Source: Brachybacterium sp. SGAir0954 (GTDB lineage: Bacteria; Actinomycetota; Actinomycetes; Actinomycetales; Dermabacteraceae). Taken from it: DNA of 64,000 nt. The notes below the pieces were generated by a model. It ran no database searches. It worked only from the letters and a program-made list of their open reading frames with translations, and was not told the origin of the DNA. How positions within the stretch are numbered: the stretch's first letter is position 1; the number at the start of each line of letters is the position of its first letter. Made by a program: the position numbers and the translations under genes. This document shows, piece by piece, positions 18,325-26,699 of this stretch. The DNA is taken from positions 1,116,001 through 1,180,000 of the forward strand of contig NZ_CP027295.1 in assembly GCF_005490785.1 (NCBI RefSeq), written 5' to 3'.

Positions 18325-18921
18325 TCATTCTCGTCCGGCGCGGCCCCTGTCCCGCGAACCGGCCCACTCCTGGGACGCGGGCGAGATCTCCTGGGCCATG
18401 TGGAGCAGGAAGCGGGTGACGGTCGAGCGCTCCTCACCGGACAGTGCCGCGGCCGCCCGGAAACGGCCGGCCTGCTGCCGTCCCATGGTGGACATCGCCG
18501 CCTCCCGCGTCGCAGGCTCGACCGTCAGAGCCAGGCTCCTCCTGTCGTGGGGATGGGGAGTGCGGCGGACATGGCCCGAGGCCTCCAGCCGATCGAGGAG
18601 CTTGGTTGTGGCCCCCGAGGACAGGCCGAGGTGGGCGCCGAGCATGCCCGGGGTCGTGACCTCGCCCCGGTTCTCGCTGATCATGAGGAAATGGACGGCT
18701 CGCATGTCCGTGGAGTTCAGGTCCATGTACTCCTGGGATGCGCGGGAGAGCTGCTCCTCCACCTGCCGCAGCTCCACCAGGGCGGCCATCAGGGCGTCGA
18801 TCTCGGCGATCTGCTCGGAGCTGAGCGACGAGCGGTCCACGAGCTCCCCGTGCGGGTCGTTCGCGTCGATGTCGAACGGCCTCCAGGCCGCGCGGGGCGA
18901 GCTGTCGGAGGGACGCGTCAT
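18325..18921 (-). CDS. MarR-family transcriptional regulator
   Basis: 198 residues. The winged helix is clear: NSTDMRAVHFLMI, TPGMLGAHLGLSSGATTKLLDRLEASGHVRRTPHPHDRRSLALTV, including the DxR wing. A 40-residue N-terminal extension precedes it. TAGAGT on the minus strand (18928-18933) is 6 nt before the ATG with no Shine-Dalgarno, indicating leaderless expression. Likely targets are itself, the following SDR/DUF2867 gene and perhaps the MMPL exporter (inference from position). Confidence 0.88.
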   Translation of the reverse strand: MTRPSDSSPRAAWRPFDIDANDPHGELVDRSSLSSEQIAEIDALMAALVELRQVEEQLSRASQEYMDLNSTDMRAVHFLMISENRGEVTTPGMLGAHLGLSSGATTKLLDRLEASGHVRRTPHPHDRRSLALTVEPATREAAMSTMGRQQAGRFRAAAALSGEERSTVTRFLLHMAQEISPASQEWAGSRDRGRAGRE

Positions 18922-18927
18922 GGCGTC

Positions 18928-18933
18928 ACTCTA
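18928..18933 (-). promoter_or_regulatory. Leaderless -10 of marR
   Basis: TAGAGT on the minus strand, 6 nt before ATG 18921, no Shine-Dalgarno. Confidence 0.5.
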
Positions 18934-18972
18934 CCGAGGGCGCCGGCGTGCCCGGCAGAGCGCGGTGGGCGA

Positions 18973-20019
18973 TCAGCCGTCGCCGCGGCGACGCAGGAGG
19001 ACCACGCCCGCGGTGCCCAGCAGCGCCACCCCGGCCACGGAGCCCACGGCTGTGACCATCGCGCCCCCGGCCGCCGGGCGGGCGGCGGCGCGCTGCTCGC
19101 CCTCGCCGCCGTCGGAGGCGGCTGCGGACGTCGCGGCGCCGCTCGGCGCGACCACCGCCGGGGTGCTCGCCTCGGCCGGGTCCGCGGCGGTGGCGGAGGC
19201 GGAGGTGCTGGGGGTGCTGATCTCCGCCGTCGGGCCGTCCGTCGTCGGCGACTGCGCGGCAGGGGTCGTCGGCGTGGCGCGCGCGGTGGCGTCCTCACCT
19301 GCGCGGCTCGGCGTCGTCGAGGCGCCGGTCCCCGGCTCCTCCGCCTGACCGGTGCTGCCCGAGGCGCCCGTGCCGCGGGAGCTGCCGCTCCCGGCGGAGC
19401 GGGTCGGCTCCTCGCTCGGCGTCGAGGAGGTGGTGGGCTCCGGCGAGCGGCTCGGGGACGGGTCCGCGCTGCGGCTCGCCGGGGGAGTGGTGGTCGGCTC
19501 CGGGGAGGGTTCCCGCGCCGTGGTGGAGGACGGGGCCGACGGCGGATCGCTCGTCCGGTCCTCCGTCGGATCCTCGGCGGGCGAGGACGGGTCCTCCGTC
19601 GGCGCCGGATCCTCCGACGGGGCGTCCTCCTCGACGACCGTGATCGTCGTCGAGGCGACGGTGCGGCCGTCGTCGATCACCGCGATGACCGCGCTGCCCG
19701 TCGCCTTCGGCGCCTCGAGGCTCGTGCTGAACCCGCCGTCCGCCCCGGTCGTCACAGAGCCGCGGTTCTCGCTGCCCACCTGCAGCGTCACGCTCCCGCG
19801 GGTCGTGGCGAGGCAGGAGCCGGTCACCGAGACCTGCGCCTGCGGTGCGACCTCGGAGGGGCTCGCGTTCACCTTCGGTGAGCGGCACACGTCCTCCTGG
19901 GTCTCCGGAGCGCCGGGCGAGGAATCCGCCATCACGGCCGCCGGAGCGAGGTGCGCCGTCACCACGAGCATCGCCGCGGCCAGCAGGCGCACGAAGAACG
20001 TCGGGGGGCGGATCGGCAC
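18973..20019 (-). CDS. Ser/Thr/Pro-rich surface protein with C-terminal membrane anchor
   Basis: 348 residues. A Sec signal peptide (about 1-31) is followed by an Ig-like/carboxypeptidase-regulatory-like domain at about 45-128 (SPSEVAPQAQVSVTGSCL...TTITVVEE), then about 190 residues of low-complexity Ser/Thr/Pro/Glu sequence, probably an extended, possibly glycosylated stalk. One C-terminal helix (VGSVAGVALLGTAGVVLLRRR) follows. No LPxTG is present, so it is held by the helix and not by sortase. GAGGAG precedes the ATG. Binding partner unknown; not otherwise recognised. Confidence 0.7.
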   Translation of the reverse strand: MPIRPPTFFVRLLAAAMLVVTAHLAPAAVMADSSPGAPETQEDVCRSPKVNASPSEVAPQAQVSVTGSCLATTRGSVTLQVGSENRGSVTTGADGGFSTSLEAPKATGSAVIAVIDDGRTVASTTITVVEEDAPSEDPAPTEDPSSPAEDPTEDRTSDPPSAPSSTTAREPSPEPTTTPPASRSADPSPSRSPEPTTSSTPSEEPTRSAGSGSSRGTGASGSTGQAEEPGTGASTTPSRAGEDATARATPTTPAAQSPTTDGPTAEISTPSTSASATAADPAEASTPAVVAPSGAATSAAASDGGEGEQRAAARPAAGGAMVTAVGSVAGVALLGTAGVVLLRRRGDG

Positions 20020-20149
20020 AGAGGCTCCTCAGGGACGGGGGTACCCGCCATACTCTAGGGAACGACCGCGTGGAGCGACGTCGCCCAGACCACGATCCGG
20101 GGCGGGCCGTCGGTGAGAGCGGTCACCGGCCCACGGCGAGGAGCCTGCG

Positions 20150-21217
20150 ATGTCAGAGAACGAGACGCCCCTCGCGGCGCGGGACCTCCCCGGCGCGAGC
20201 GGCGCCGACGGGCCCGCCCCGCGCGACGCAGCCCCCGAGGGGGCCGGGCCGCTCACCGAGGCGCAGGCGATCGAGATCGCCGAGGAGGCCCGCGCCGTCA
20301 CCGCGGAGATCGCGACCGTCGTCGAGGGCAAGCCCGAGGTCGCGGACCTCGCCCTGCTCGTCCTCCTCGCCGGCGGCCACCTCCTCGTCGAGGACATCCC
20401 GGGCGTCGGCAAGACGATGCTCGCGAAGTCCCTCGCCGCCGCGCTCGGCGCGACCCGCCACCGCATCCAGTTCACCCCGGACCTCCTGCCCGGCGACGTC
20501 ACCGGCGCGAGCGTGTTCAACCAGGCCACCTCCCAGTTCGAGTTCCGACCCGGGGCGGTGTTCACCCAGGTCCTCCTCGCCGACGAGATCAACCGCGCCT
20601 CCCCGAAGACCCAGTCCGCCCTGCTCGAGGCGATGGAGGAGCGGCAGGTGAGCGTCGACGGCGTCACCTACCCGCTCGAGGAGCCCTTCATGGTCGTCGC
20701 GACCGCGAACCCCGTCGAGATGGAGGGCACCTACCGCCTCCCCGAGGCGCAGCGGGACCGCTTCCTCGCGCAGACCTCCATGGGCTACCCCGTCGCCGGC
20801 GCGGAGGCCCGCATGCTCGCCGCCCAGACCGGCCCTGTCCAGGGCGGCGCCCGCGAGGTCATCGACGCCGTGCGGGCGCGCACCACCCCGCAGCGGATCG
20901 CCGCCCACGTGCGCGCGACCCGCCGCGTGCACATCGCCCCCGGCCTCCTCGAGTACGTGGTGCGCCTCGCGACCGCGACCCGCTCCCACCAGCAGGTCGC
21001 CCTCGGCGCCTCGCCCCGCGCCGCCGTGCACCTCGTGCGCGCCGCGAAGGCCCGCGCCGCGCTCGACGGCCGCCCCCACACCCACCCCGAGGACGTCCGC
21101 GCGGTGATCGGCCCCGTCTGGCGCCACCGCCTGCACCTCACCCCGCAGGCCCTCTCCCGCGGCGCGAGCACGGGGGAGGTCCTCGACCAGGTGCTCGCGG
21201 CGACCCCGCTGTCGTGA
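20150..21217 (+). CDS. MoxR-family AAA+ ATPase
   Basis: 355 residues. Walker A GVGKTMLAKSLA, Walker B LLADEINRASPKTQSALLEAMEE and the AAA lid are intact, as in MoxR proper. The gene is first in the operon moxR-DUF58-tgpA. MoxR ATPases act as chaperones that assemble or activate complexes, often with VWA/DUF58 partners. GAGGAG lies 7 nt before ATG 20150; TACTCT near 20052 is a possible -10. Its stop overlaps the GTG of the next gene (GTGA). Confidence 0.92.
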   Translation: MSENETPLAARDLPGASGADGPAPRDAAPEGAGPLTEAQAIEIAEEARAVTAEIATVVEGKPEVADLALLVLLAGGHLLVEDIPGVGKTMLAKSLAAALGATRHRIQFTPDLLPGDVTGASVFNQATSQFEFRPGAVFTQVLLADEINRASPKTQSALLEAMEERQVSVDGVTYPLEEPFMVVATANPVEMEGTYRLPEAQRDRFLAQTSMGYPVAGAEARMLAAQTGPVQGGAREVIDAVRARTTPQRIAAHVRATRRVHIAPGLLEYVVRLATATRSHQQVALGASPRAAVHLVRAAKARAALDGRPHTHPEDVRAVIGPVWRHRLHLTPQALSRGASTGEVLDQVLAATPLS

Positions 21218-22539
21218 CTACCCCTTCCCCGCCCGCCGGGCGCCGGCGCCGTGGCACCGAGCGGACGCCCGCCCCGGGCCGGCGGCTGCGCCCCACCACC
21301 CGCGGCATCGTCGTCGCCCTCGCCGCCGTGCTCCTGTGGGTGATCGGCGACCTCACCGAGCTCACCCCCGCCCGCTCCCTCGCCGCGGGCCTGCTGCTGT
21401 GCCTCGCCGCGGGGATCGTGTGCATCCTGCTGTGCGGGATCGGTCTGCGGGCCCGGCGCAGCCTGATCGACGACGCCGTGCCGCTGGGCAGCTCCGCCCG
21501 CGTGCAGGTGCGCCTCGCCGACGGCGCCCTGTTCCCGACTCTGCCGCTGGGACGCGGCGTGCTGCGCGAGCACCTGCCCGAGGCCCTCGGCGGCCGCGGC
21601 GACCTGCCGCTCGCCCGCCGCATGCGCCACACCCTCGCCGTCCCCCGCCGCGGTGCCCACGCGCTGGGCCCCTTCTCGATCGTCGTCGAGGACGTGCTGG
21701 GCATGTTCCGCCTCACCGTCACCGCGGAGGACGGCGCCCGCATCGCCGGGCTGCCCCGCGTGGAGACCGTGGAGCCGCTCGCGCTCGCCGCGGCCGGCAT
21801 CAGCCGCGACGGCGCCGGGCGGGCCGTCACCGGCGGCATCGGCGAGATCGGCGCCATGGCGCGGGTCTACGAGCCCGGCGACGACATCCGCCGCGTGCAC
21901 TGGCGCGCCTCCGCGCGCACCGGCCGCCTCATGACCCGCGAGGAGGAGCCCGCCGGCGGCCACAGCGCCGTGCTCGTGCTCGACACGAGCCGCCGCGAGG
22001 GCATCGCCGAGCCGCAGCGCACCGCCCTCGAGGACCGCCTCGTCTCCCACGCCGCCTCCGTGCTCGAGGCGCTCGGCGCGCACGGCTGGGAGGTGCGCGT
22101 GCTCGACGCGAGCGGTGACGAGATCACCCGCACCGAGCGCCGCATGGCCACGCGCGGCGCCTCCCCGCTGGGCCTCGAGGCGGACGCCGGAGCCCGCCGC
22201 ACGGCCCTGCTCGCCCTCGCCGACGTCGGCTTCGACGACGACCCCGCCTCCTTCGCCGCGGGCCGCGACCACGCCGCCGGCCACACCGCCCTCGCGATCG
22301 CGCTCGGCGCCGACGACGGCGACCCCTTCTCGGGTCTGGACCTGGACCGCTTCGCCGGCCGTGCCGCGCACCGCACCGCCCTCGCCCTCCGCTGCGCCGG
22401 CGACGGCGCGAGTGAGCGCGGGGGAGAGGCGGCCCCGGCCGTCTCCCGCCTCGGTGCCTGGACCCTCGTGCGGGGCACGAGCGCGGAGCCCGTGGGCGAG
22501 CTGCTGGCCGCCGCCGCGGACGACGGAGGCCTGCGATGA
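21214..22539 (+). CDS. DUF58 domain protein
   Basis: 441 residues. Two N-terminal membrane helices (about 30-80) are followed by the DUF58 core with the hallmark EIGAMARVYEPGDDIRRVHWRASARTGRLMTREEE (described by its ends: EIG...YxxGDDxRxxxW), and a VWA-like fold with VLVLDTSR. It is the usual partner of MoxR and a transglutaminase-like protein; the complex is thought to act at the envelope, but its biochemical role is unresolved. GTG 21214 overlaps moxR and its 3' end overlaps tgpA by ATGA, giving tight coupling throughout. Confidence 0.9.
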   Translation: MTTPSPPAGRRRRGTERTPAPGRRLRPTTRGIVVALAAVLLWVIGDLTELTPARSLAAGLLLCLAAGIVCILLCGIGLRARRSLIDDAVPLGSSARVQVRLADGALFPTLPLGRGVLREHLPEALGGRGDLPLARRMRHTLAVPRRGAHALGPFSIVVEDVLGMFRLTVTAEDGARIAGLPRVETVEPLALAAAGISRDGAGRAVTGGIGEIGAMARVYEPGDDIRRVHWRASARTGRLMTREEEPAGGHSAVLVLDTSRREGIAEPQRTALEDRLVSHAASVLEALGAHGWEVRVLDASGDEITRTERRMATRGASPLGLEADAGARRTALLALADVGFDDDPASFAAGRDHAAGHTALAIALGADDGDPFSGLDLDRFAGRAAHRTALALRCAGDGASERGGEAAPAVSRLGAWTLVRGTSAEPVGELLAAAADDGGLR

Positions 22540-25085
22540 GCCCGCTGCTGGGACGCCCCTCCCTCCCCGCCGGCCACGCGGCCGTGCGCGGCGTGCTGCT
22601 GCTCGTCGCGCTCATGCTCGCCGTCACGCCGCTGTCGATCCTCATCACCGGTACGGACTGGTTCACCCTCACCCTGATCGGCGCCGCGCCCGTGATCCTC
22701 TCCGGGATCGTGCTGCGCAGGCTGCTGCCGCTGCCCGCGCTGGTCCCCACCGTGCAGGTGCTCGTCGTCATTGCGACCGTGATCGTCGTCGAGCTGCGCC
22801 AGGACGTCGTGGACCTCTCCGGCGGCCCCGCCTCCCTGGTCACCGAGCAGGTGCGGCTGTTCCCGACCGCCGTCGCGGATCTGACCGCCTCGCTCGCGCC
22901 CGTCACCGTGGGCGCCCGCGGCACCGTGCTCGTGGTGCTGATCATGGCGCTCGTCGCCCTGCTGCTGGACATCATGTACCTCGACCTCGGCTGGCACACG
23001 CCCACCGCCCTCGTGCTCATGGGCCTCATCGTGGTGCCCGCGCTGCAGCAGCCCTCCGGCGGCGCCTGGTGGACCGTCGCCCTGCCGGTCCTCGCCGGGG
23101 CGATCGTGCTCGCCTCCCGCACCCTCCACGCCGATCCCGTGCTCGCCCAGCGGGACCCGCGGCCCCAGGCCGGGCCGCTCGCCGGCGCCGGCCGCACCGC
23201 GCTCGCCGCGAGCCTCGTGGTGCTGCTCGTCGCCGTGCTCACCGTGCCCGCCTCGCTGCTGCTGCCGCAGGTCGCGCCCAGCAGGGTCGCGCTCGACATG
23301 GACGTCGTCAACGCCTGGCGGAACAAGGACCAGGCGAACCTCGGCTCCGTCATGGTCGACGACTCCGTCTCCGTGCGCCGCTCCCTCCTGCAGCAGGACC
23401 CCGTCGAGGTGCTCCGCTACACGACCGACGCCGAGGACCCCTCCTACCTGCGCCTGCGGACCCTCACCCGCTTCGACGGCGAGACCTTCGCGGAGGGCGA
23501 CCCGGACACCGCCGCCTCCGGCTCCGAGGCGTTCTCCGACGGTCGCGACGACGGGAACGCCGTGAGCGGGGACGACTCCCTGCTCTCCGAGTACTCCGTG
23601 ACCGTCACCGACCTCGCGGGCGACCGCCTCCCCGCCCCGGCGGACGTCCGCGAGGTCAGCAGCACCGACGCCTCCCTCGACTCCCGGATCGCCGTGGACG
23701 CGACGAGCGGGGAGATCAGCGCCGGGGAGAGCTCGGGACCGCTCACCGGCATGGACTACCAGGTCGTCGCCGAGGAGAACCCCGCGAGCGCGCAGGAGCT
23801 GCGCGACGTCGACCCCTCGGTGCTCTCCGAGCCGCTGGACTCCGGCTACCTCCGCACGAGCGACGTGCCCGCCGCCGCGACGGACCTCGCCGACTCCCTC
23901 GTGGAGAGCTCCGGGGCGAGCAACGCCTTCGACACCGCCGTCGCCTTCCAGGACTACTTCCACAACTCCTTCGACTACTCGCTCACCGTCTCCACCCCGC
24001 CCGGGGAGGACCCGCTCGAGTCCTTCCTCGCGGACCGCGTGGGCTACTGCGAGCAGTTCGCCTCCGTGTTCGCGCTGATGATGACCTCGCAGGGCTATCC
24101 CACGCGCGTCGTCATCGGCTTCACGGCGGGGGACGTCGACGGCGACCAGCGCGTGGTCTCCTCGACGAACGCGCACGCCTGGCCCGAGGTGTGGTTCGGC
24201 CCCGAGCACGGCTGGGTGCGCTTCGAGCCCACGCCGTCGGCCGCGAACAACGGCATCGACGTGCCCGCCGTGACGGACGCGTCCCAGGAGACCGCGCCGA
24301 GCTCCGAGCCGAGCGCCGCGCAGACGACCACCGAGGAGCCCACCACCGAGGAGACCACCACGGAGGAGGAGACGACCACGCCGGAGGAGTCGCAGACGGC
24401 CTCCGACGCCGGCACCGGCGGCGTCTCCCGCACCGGCGCCGAGGTGGCCGGGGACCTCCTGCGCACCGTCGCCGTGCTCGTGGGCGCGGCGCTCGTCGCG
24501 GGTCTGCTCGCCGCGGCCGCCGTGGTGCTGCTGCGCCGCCGCCGGGACGCGCGCCGCACCGCCCGCTGGGAGCGCATGCTCGAGCTGGCGCGCGCGGACG
24601 GCGTCTCCTCCGGGGACATGGTGCGCGGCGGTCCCGCGGAGAGCGAGCTGTGGCGTCGCGCCTCCGGGCTCGTGGCCTGGGAGGACCTCGAGGCGGAGCT
24701 GCGCGGCCGGGCCGCCGCGGTGCGCTGGCTGGGCTGGACCGGGCTCTGGGGCCGGCCGCCGCTTCACCTGCGCCTGGACGCGGCCCGCCCGCCCGCCGCC
24801 GCCCTGGACGCACTGCTGGACGACATCGAGACCGGCTCCGGAGCGCGGGTCACGGACGAGCACCGCGAAGCGGCCGCACGGATCGGTGACGCCGTCTCCG
24901 ACGCCCGCTACGCCGTGCCCGTGGACCCGGCGCTGTGGGGGGAGGCGTCCGGAACCGGGGGAGGGGCCGACGGCGGCGGGGCCGACGACGGTGCCGACGA
25001 GGGGACGGCTCCCGGCGAGGTCGAGCGGCGCGCGCTGCGACCGGACCGCGACCTCCTCGTCGCGCTCGTGCGACGGGCGCGGTAG
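22536..25085 (+). CDS. TgpA-like membrane transglutaminase (DUF3488/transglutaminase-core)
   Basis: 849 residues. About six N-terminal helices are followed by a large extracytoplasmic domain with the papain-like triad: Cys in GYCEQFASVFALMM (near 503), His in TNAHAWPEVWF (near 546) and Asp/Pro region FEPTPS (near 563). A Thr/Glu-rich linker (TTEEPTTEETTTEEE) leads to a further helix and a DUF4129-like cytoplasmic tail with an acidic Gly/Asp-rich stretch. It should crosslink or cleave envelope proteins. Last gene of the moxR operon; convergent with the WYL regulator. Confidence 0.9.
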   Translation: MSPLLGRPSLPAGHAAVRGVLLLVALMLAVTPLSILITGTDWFTLTLIGAAPVILSGIVLRRLLPLPALVPTVQVLVVIATVIVVELRQDVVDLSGGPASLVTEQVRLFPTAVADLTASLAPVTVGARGTVLVVLIMALVALLLDIMYLDLGWHTPTALVLMGLIVVPALQQPSGGAWWTVALPVLAGAIVLASRTLHADPVLAQRDPRPQAGPLAGAGRTALAASLVVLLVAVLTVPASLLLPQVAPSRVALDMDVVNAWRNKDQANLGSVMVDDSVSVRRSLLQQDPVEVLRYTTDAEDPSYLRLRTLTRFDGETFAEGDPDTAASGSEAFSDGRDDGNAVSGDDSLLSEYSVTVTDLAGDRLPAPADVREVSSTDASLDSRIAVDATSGEISAGESSGPLTGMDYQVVAEENPASAQELRDVDPSVLSEPLDSGYLRTSDVPAAATDLADSLVESSGASNAFDTAVAFQDYFHNSFDYSLTVSTPPGEDPLESFLADRVGYCEQFASVFALMMTSQGYPTRVVIGFTAGDVDGDQRVVSSTNAHAWPEVWFGPEHGWVRFEPTPSAANNGIDVPAVTDASQETAPSSEPSAAQTTTEEPTTEETTTEEETTTPEESQTASDAGTGGVSRTGAEVAGDLLRTVAVLVGAALVAGLLAAAAVVLLRRRRDARRTARWERMLELARADGVSSGDMVRGGPAESELWRRASGLVAWEDLEAELRGRAAAVRWLGWTGLWGRPPLHLRLDAARPPAAALDALLDDIETGSGARVTDEHREAAARIGDAVSDARYAVPVDPALWGEASGTGGGADGGGADDGADEGTAPGEVERRALRPDRDLLVALVRRAR

Positions 25086-25151
25086 GGCGCGCGAGCAGGG
25101 GGGGCGGCCGCCGGCGAGTGCTCAGGTGCCGGCCGGCAGCGACGGCACCCG

Positions 25152-26159
25152 TCAGCCCTCCGCCGCGGGCGCATGCGCCGCCGCCAGCTGCTGCGCGAGC
25201 TCGTGCACGCGCTGCACGGCCTCCGGCGGGTCCACGACCTGCAGGTGGTCGCCGAACTGCAGGAGCTGGCGCACCGCCTCGAGCTCCTCGCAGGCCACGG
25301 TGATCGTGACCCGATCGCCCTCCGGTGCGGTGGCGCCGATGAGCCGGGCGCCCAGGATGCGCCGGGCGAGGTCGAGCCGATTCGCTCGCAGCAGCGCCCG
25401 CACCTCGAGGGCCGGGGCGGGGGAGAACTGCTCGAGCAGCGCCGTCCACACGCTCGCGAGCGTCTCACCGTCCCGCAGCCGCGCCGGCTCCGGGAGCGCG
25501 ATGTGCGGCCGGATCCGCGCGGCGTTGAACATCCGCGCCGTGCCCTCCACGTCGCCGACCAGGTACCACGAGCCGGCCTTGCTGACGAGGCCGTACGGAT
25601 CGACCGTCAGGCGCCGGGCGGCGCTCTCCCCGCTGCGCCGGTAGGCGAGCTCGACCCGTCGGCGCCCACGGCACGCGTCGAGCAGCGCGGTGAGGTCGGC
25701 GCCCGGATCGGCGGTGGGGCTGCCGTCGGACCGGCTGTCGGATCCGCCGTCGGAGCGGGCGACGAACCAGCCCGCGGAGTCGATCCGCAGGACGTCCGCG
25801 AGCGGCACGTCCGGCGTGAGCGGCCCGCGCATGGCCGCCTCGAGCTTCTCCTGCGCCCGGGTGCCGAGGTCCCCGAGCCCCACCGCGTCCAGCTGCCGCG
25901 CATCCAGTCCCGCCGCGGCGAGGAGCTGCAGCTCCGCGGGCTCGAGCCGGCTGAGGTCGAGCCGTGCCCGGCGGTCCAGGACGATGCCGCCGCCGCGACC
26001 GCGCTCCGTGTGGACGGGAACGCCGGCCTCGGAGAGCGCCTCGACGTCCCGCAGGATCGTGCGGCGGGAGACCTCGAACCGCCGCGCGAGCTCCTCGGCC
26101 GTCATGGACCCGCGGGTCTGCAGCAGGAGCAGCGTCGACATGAGGCGGGCGGACTTCAT
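25152..26159 (-). CDS. WYL-domain transcriptional regulator (YafY/DeoR-type HTH)
   Basis: 335 residues. The N-terminal HTH_11 (MTAEELARRFEVSRRTILRDVEALSEAGVPV) is followed by a WYL domain (GRRRVELAYRRSG...DPYGLVSKAGSWYLVG) and a WCX-type C-terminal extension. ATG 26159 is preferred to the longer 26240 start because GGGGAGG precedes it and the HTH begins at once. It is divergent from a VOC protein; this regulator/VOC pairing is common in actinobacteria. A 13-bp palindrome lies between the genes. Confidence 0.88.
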   Translation of the reverse strand: MKSARLMSTLLLLQTRGSMTAEELARRFEVSRRTILRDVEALSEAGVPVHTERGRGGGIVLDRRARLDLSRLEPAELQLLAAAGLDARQLDAVGLGDLGTRAQEKLEAAMRGPLTPDVPLADVLRIDSAGWFVARSDGGSDSRSDGSPTADPGADLTALLDACRGRRRVELAYRRSGESAARRLTVDPYGLVSKAGSWYLVGDVEGTARMFNAARIRPHIALPEPARLRDGETLASVWTALLEQFSPAPALEVRALLRANRLDLARRILGARLIGATAPEGDRVTITVACEELEAVRQLLQFGDHLQVVDPPEAVQRVHELAQQLAAAHAPAAEG

Positions 26160-26183
26160 GGAGACGATCCTCCCCCAGAAGGA

Positions 26184-26196
26184 GACAGGAACTGTC
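26184..26196. promoter_or_regulatory. Candidate WYL-regulator operator
   Basis: GACAG-GAA-CTGTC is a perfect 5+5 inverted repeat, 24 bp before the WYL start and 55 bp before the VOC start. It is the only clear dyad in the divergent spacer. Confidence 0.45.
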
Positions 26197-26251
26197 ATCT
26201 CTTCGTGGTGCTGTGGGTCGTGCACCGACCCCGACACCACAGGAGCACCCG

Positions 26252-26617
26252 ATGACGGCCCCCAACCTCTTCCTCCTCTACGTCCGCGACGCCGAGCGGT
26301 CCACCGCCTTCTACCGCGACCTGCTCGACATCGAGCCCGTCTTCACGAGCCCCCGCTACGTCGCCTTCGAGGTCGCGCCGGGCGTGCTCTTCGCGCTCTG
26401 GACCGGCCGCAGCGAGCACGCCGTCCCGGGCACGCCCCGCACGAGCGAGGTGGGGCTGATGCTGCCCGGGCCCGCCGCGGAGATCGACAAGCTCCACGAG
26501 AGGTGGGTCGCCCAGGGCGTGCGCAGCGTCGAGCCGCCGGCCGACGAGGTCTTCGGCCGCACCTTCGTCGTCGCCGACCCCGACGGCAACCTCATCCGCG
26601 TGAGCCCGATCGACTGA
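26252..26617 (+). CDS. VOC (glyoxalase/bleomycin-resistance) family protein
   Basis: 121 residues, one VOC domain with two beta-alpha-beta-beta-beta units: LFLLYVRDAERSTAFYRDLLDIEPV and VVADPDGNLIRVSPID. It is similar in form to PhnB/YwkD-type proteins; metal ligands are not certain. Members include isomerases, dioxygenases and drug-binding resistance proteins, so the substrate is open. ATG 26252 has AGGAG eight bases upstream. Probably the target of the divergent WYL regulator. Confidence 0.85.
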   Translation: MTAPNLFLLYVRDAERSTAFYRDLLDIEPVFTSPRYVAFEVAPGVLFALWTGRSEHAVPGTPRTSEVGLMLPGPAAEIDKLHERWVAQGVRSVEPPADEVFGRTFVVADPDGNLIRVSPID

Positions 26618-26699
26618 TCCGGTGTGGAGGTCGGACGGCCGAGTGCCCCGGAGGCGATACCGCCAGCCCCCGAGCCCGATCATCCCGGTGCCGTGGCGA

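Noticed and set aside
21867-24863. 998-codon minus-strand frame
   Set aside because: Shadow of the DUF58 and TgpA genes, with Gly/Arg/Val-rich composition and no recognisable domain.
25086-25151. GCCGGC-rich dyad between tgpA and the WYL gene as a terminator
   Set aside because: The stem is short and imperfect with several alternative pairings in GC-rich sequence; not strong enough to list.
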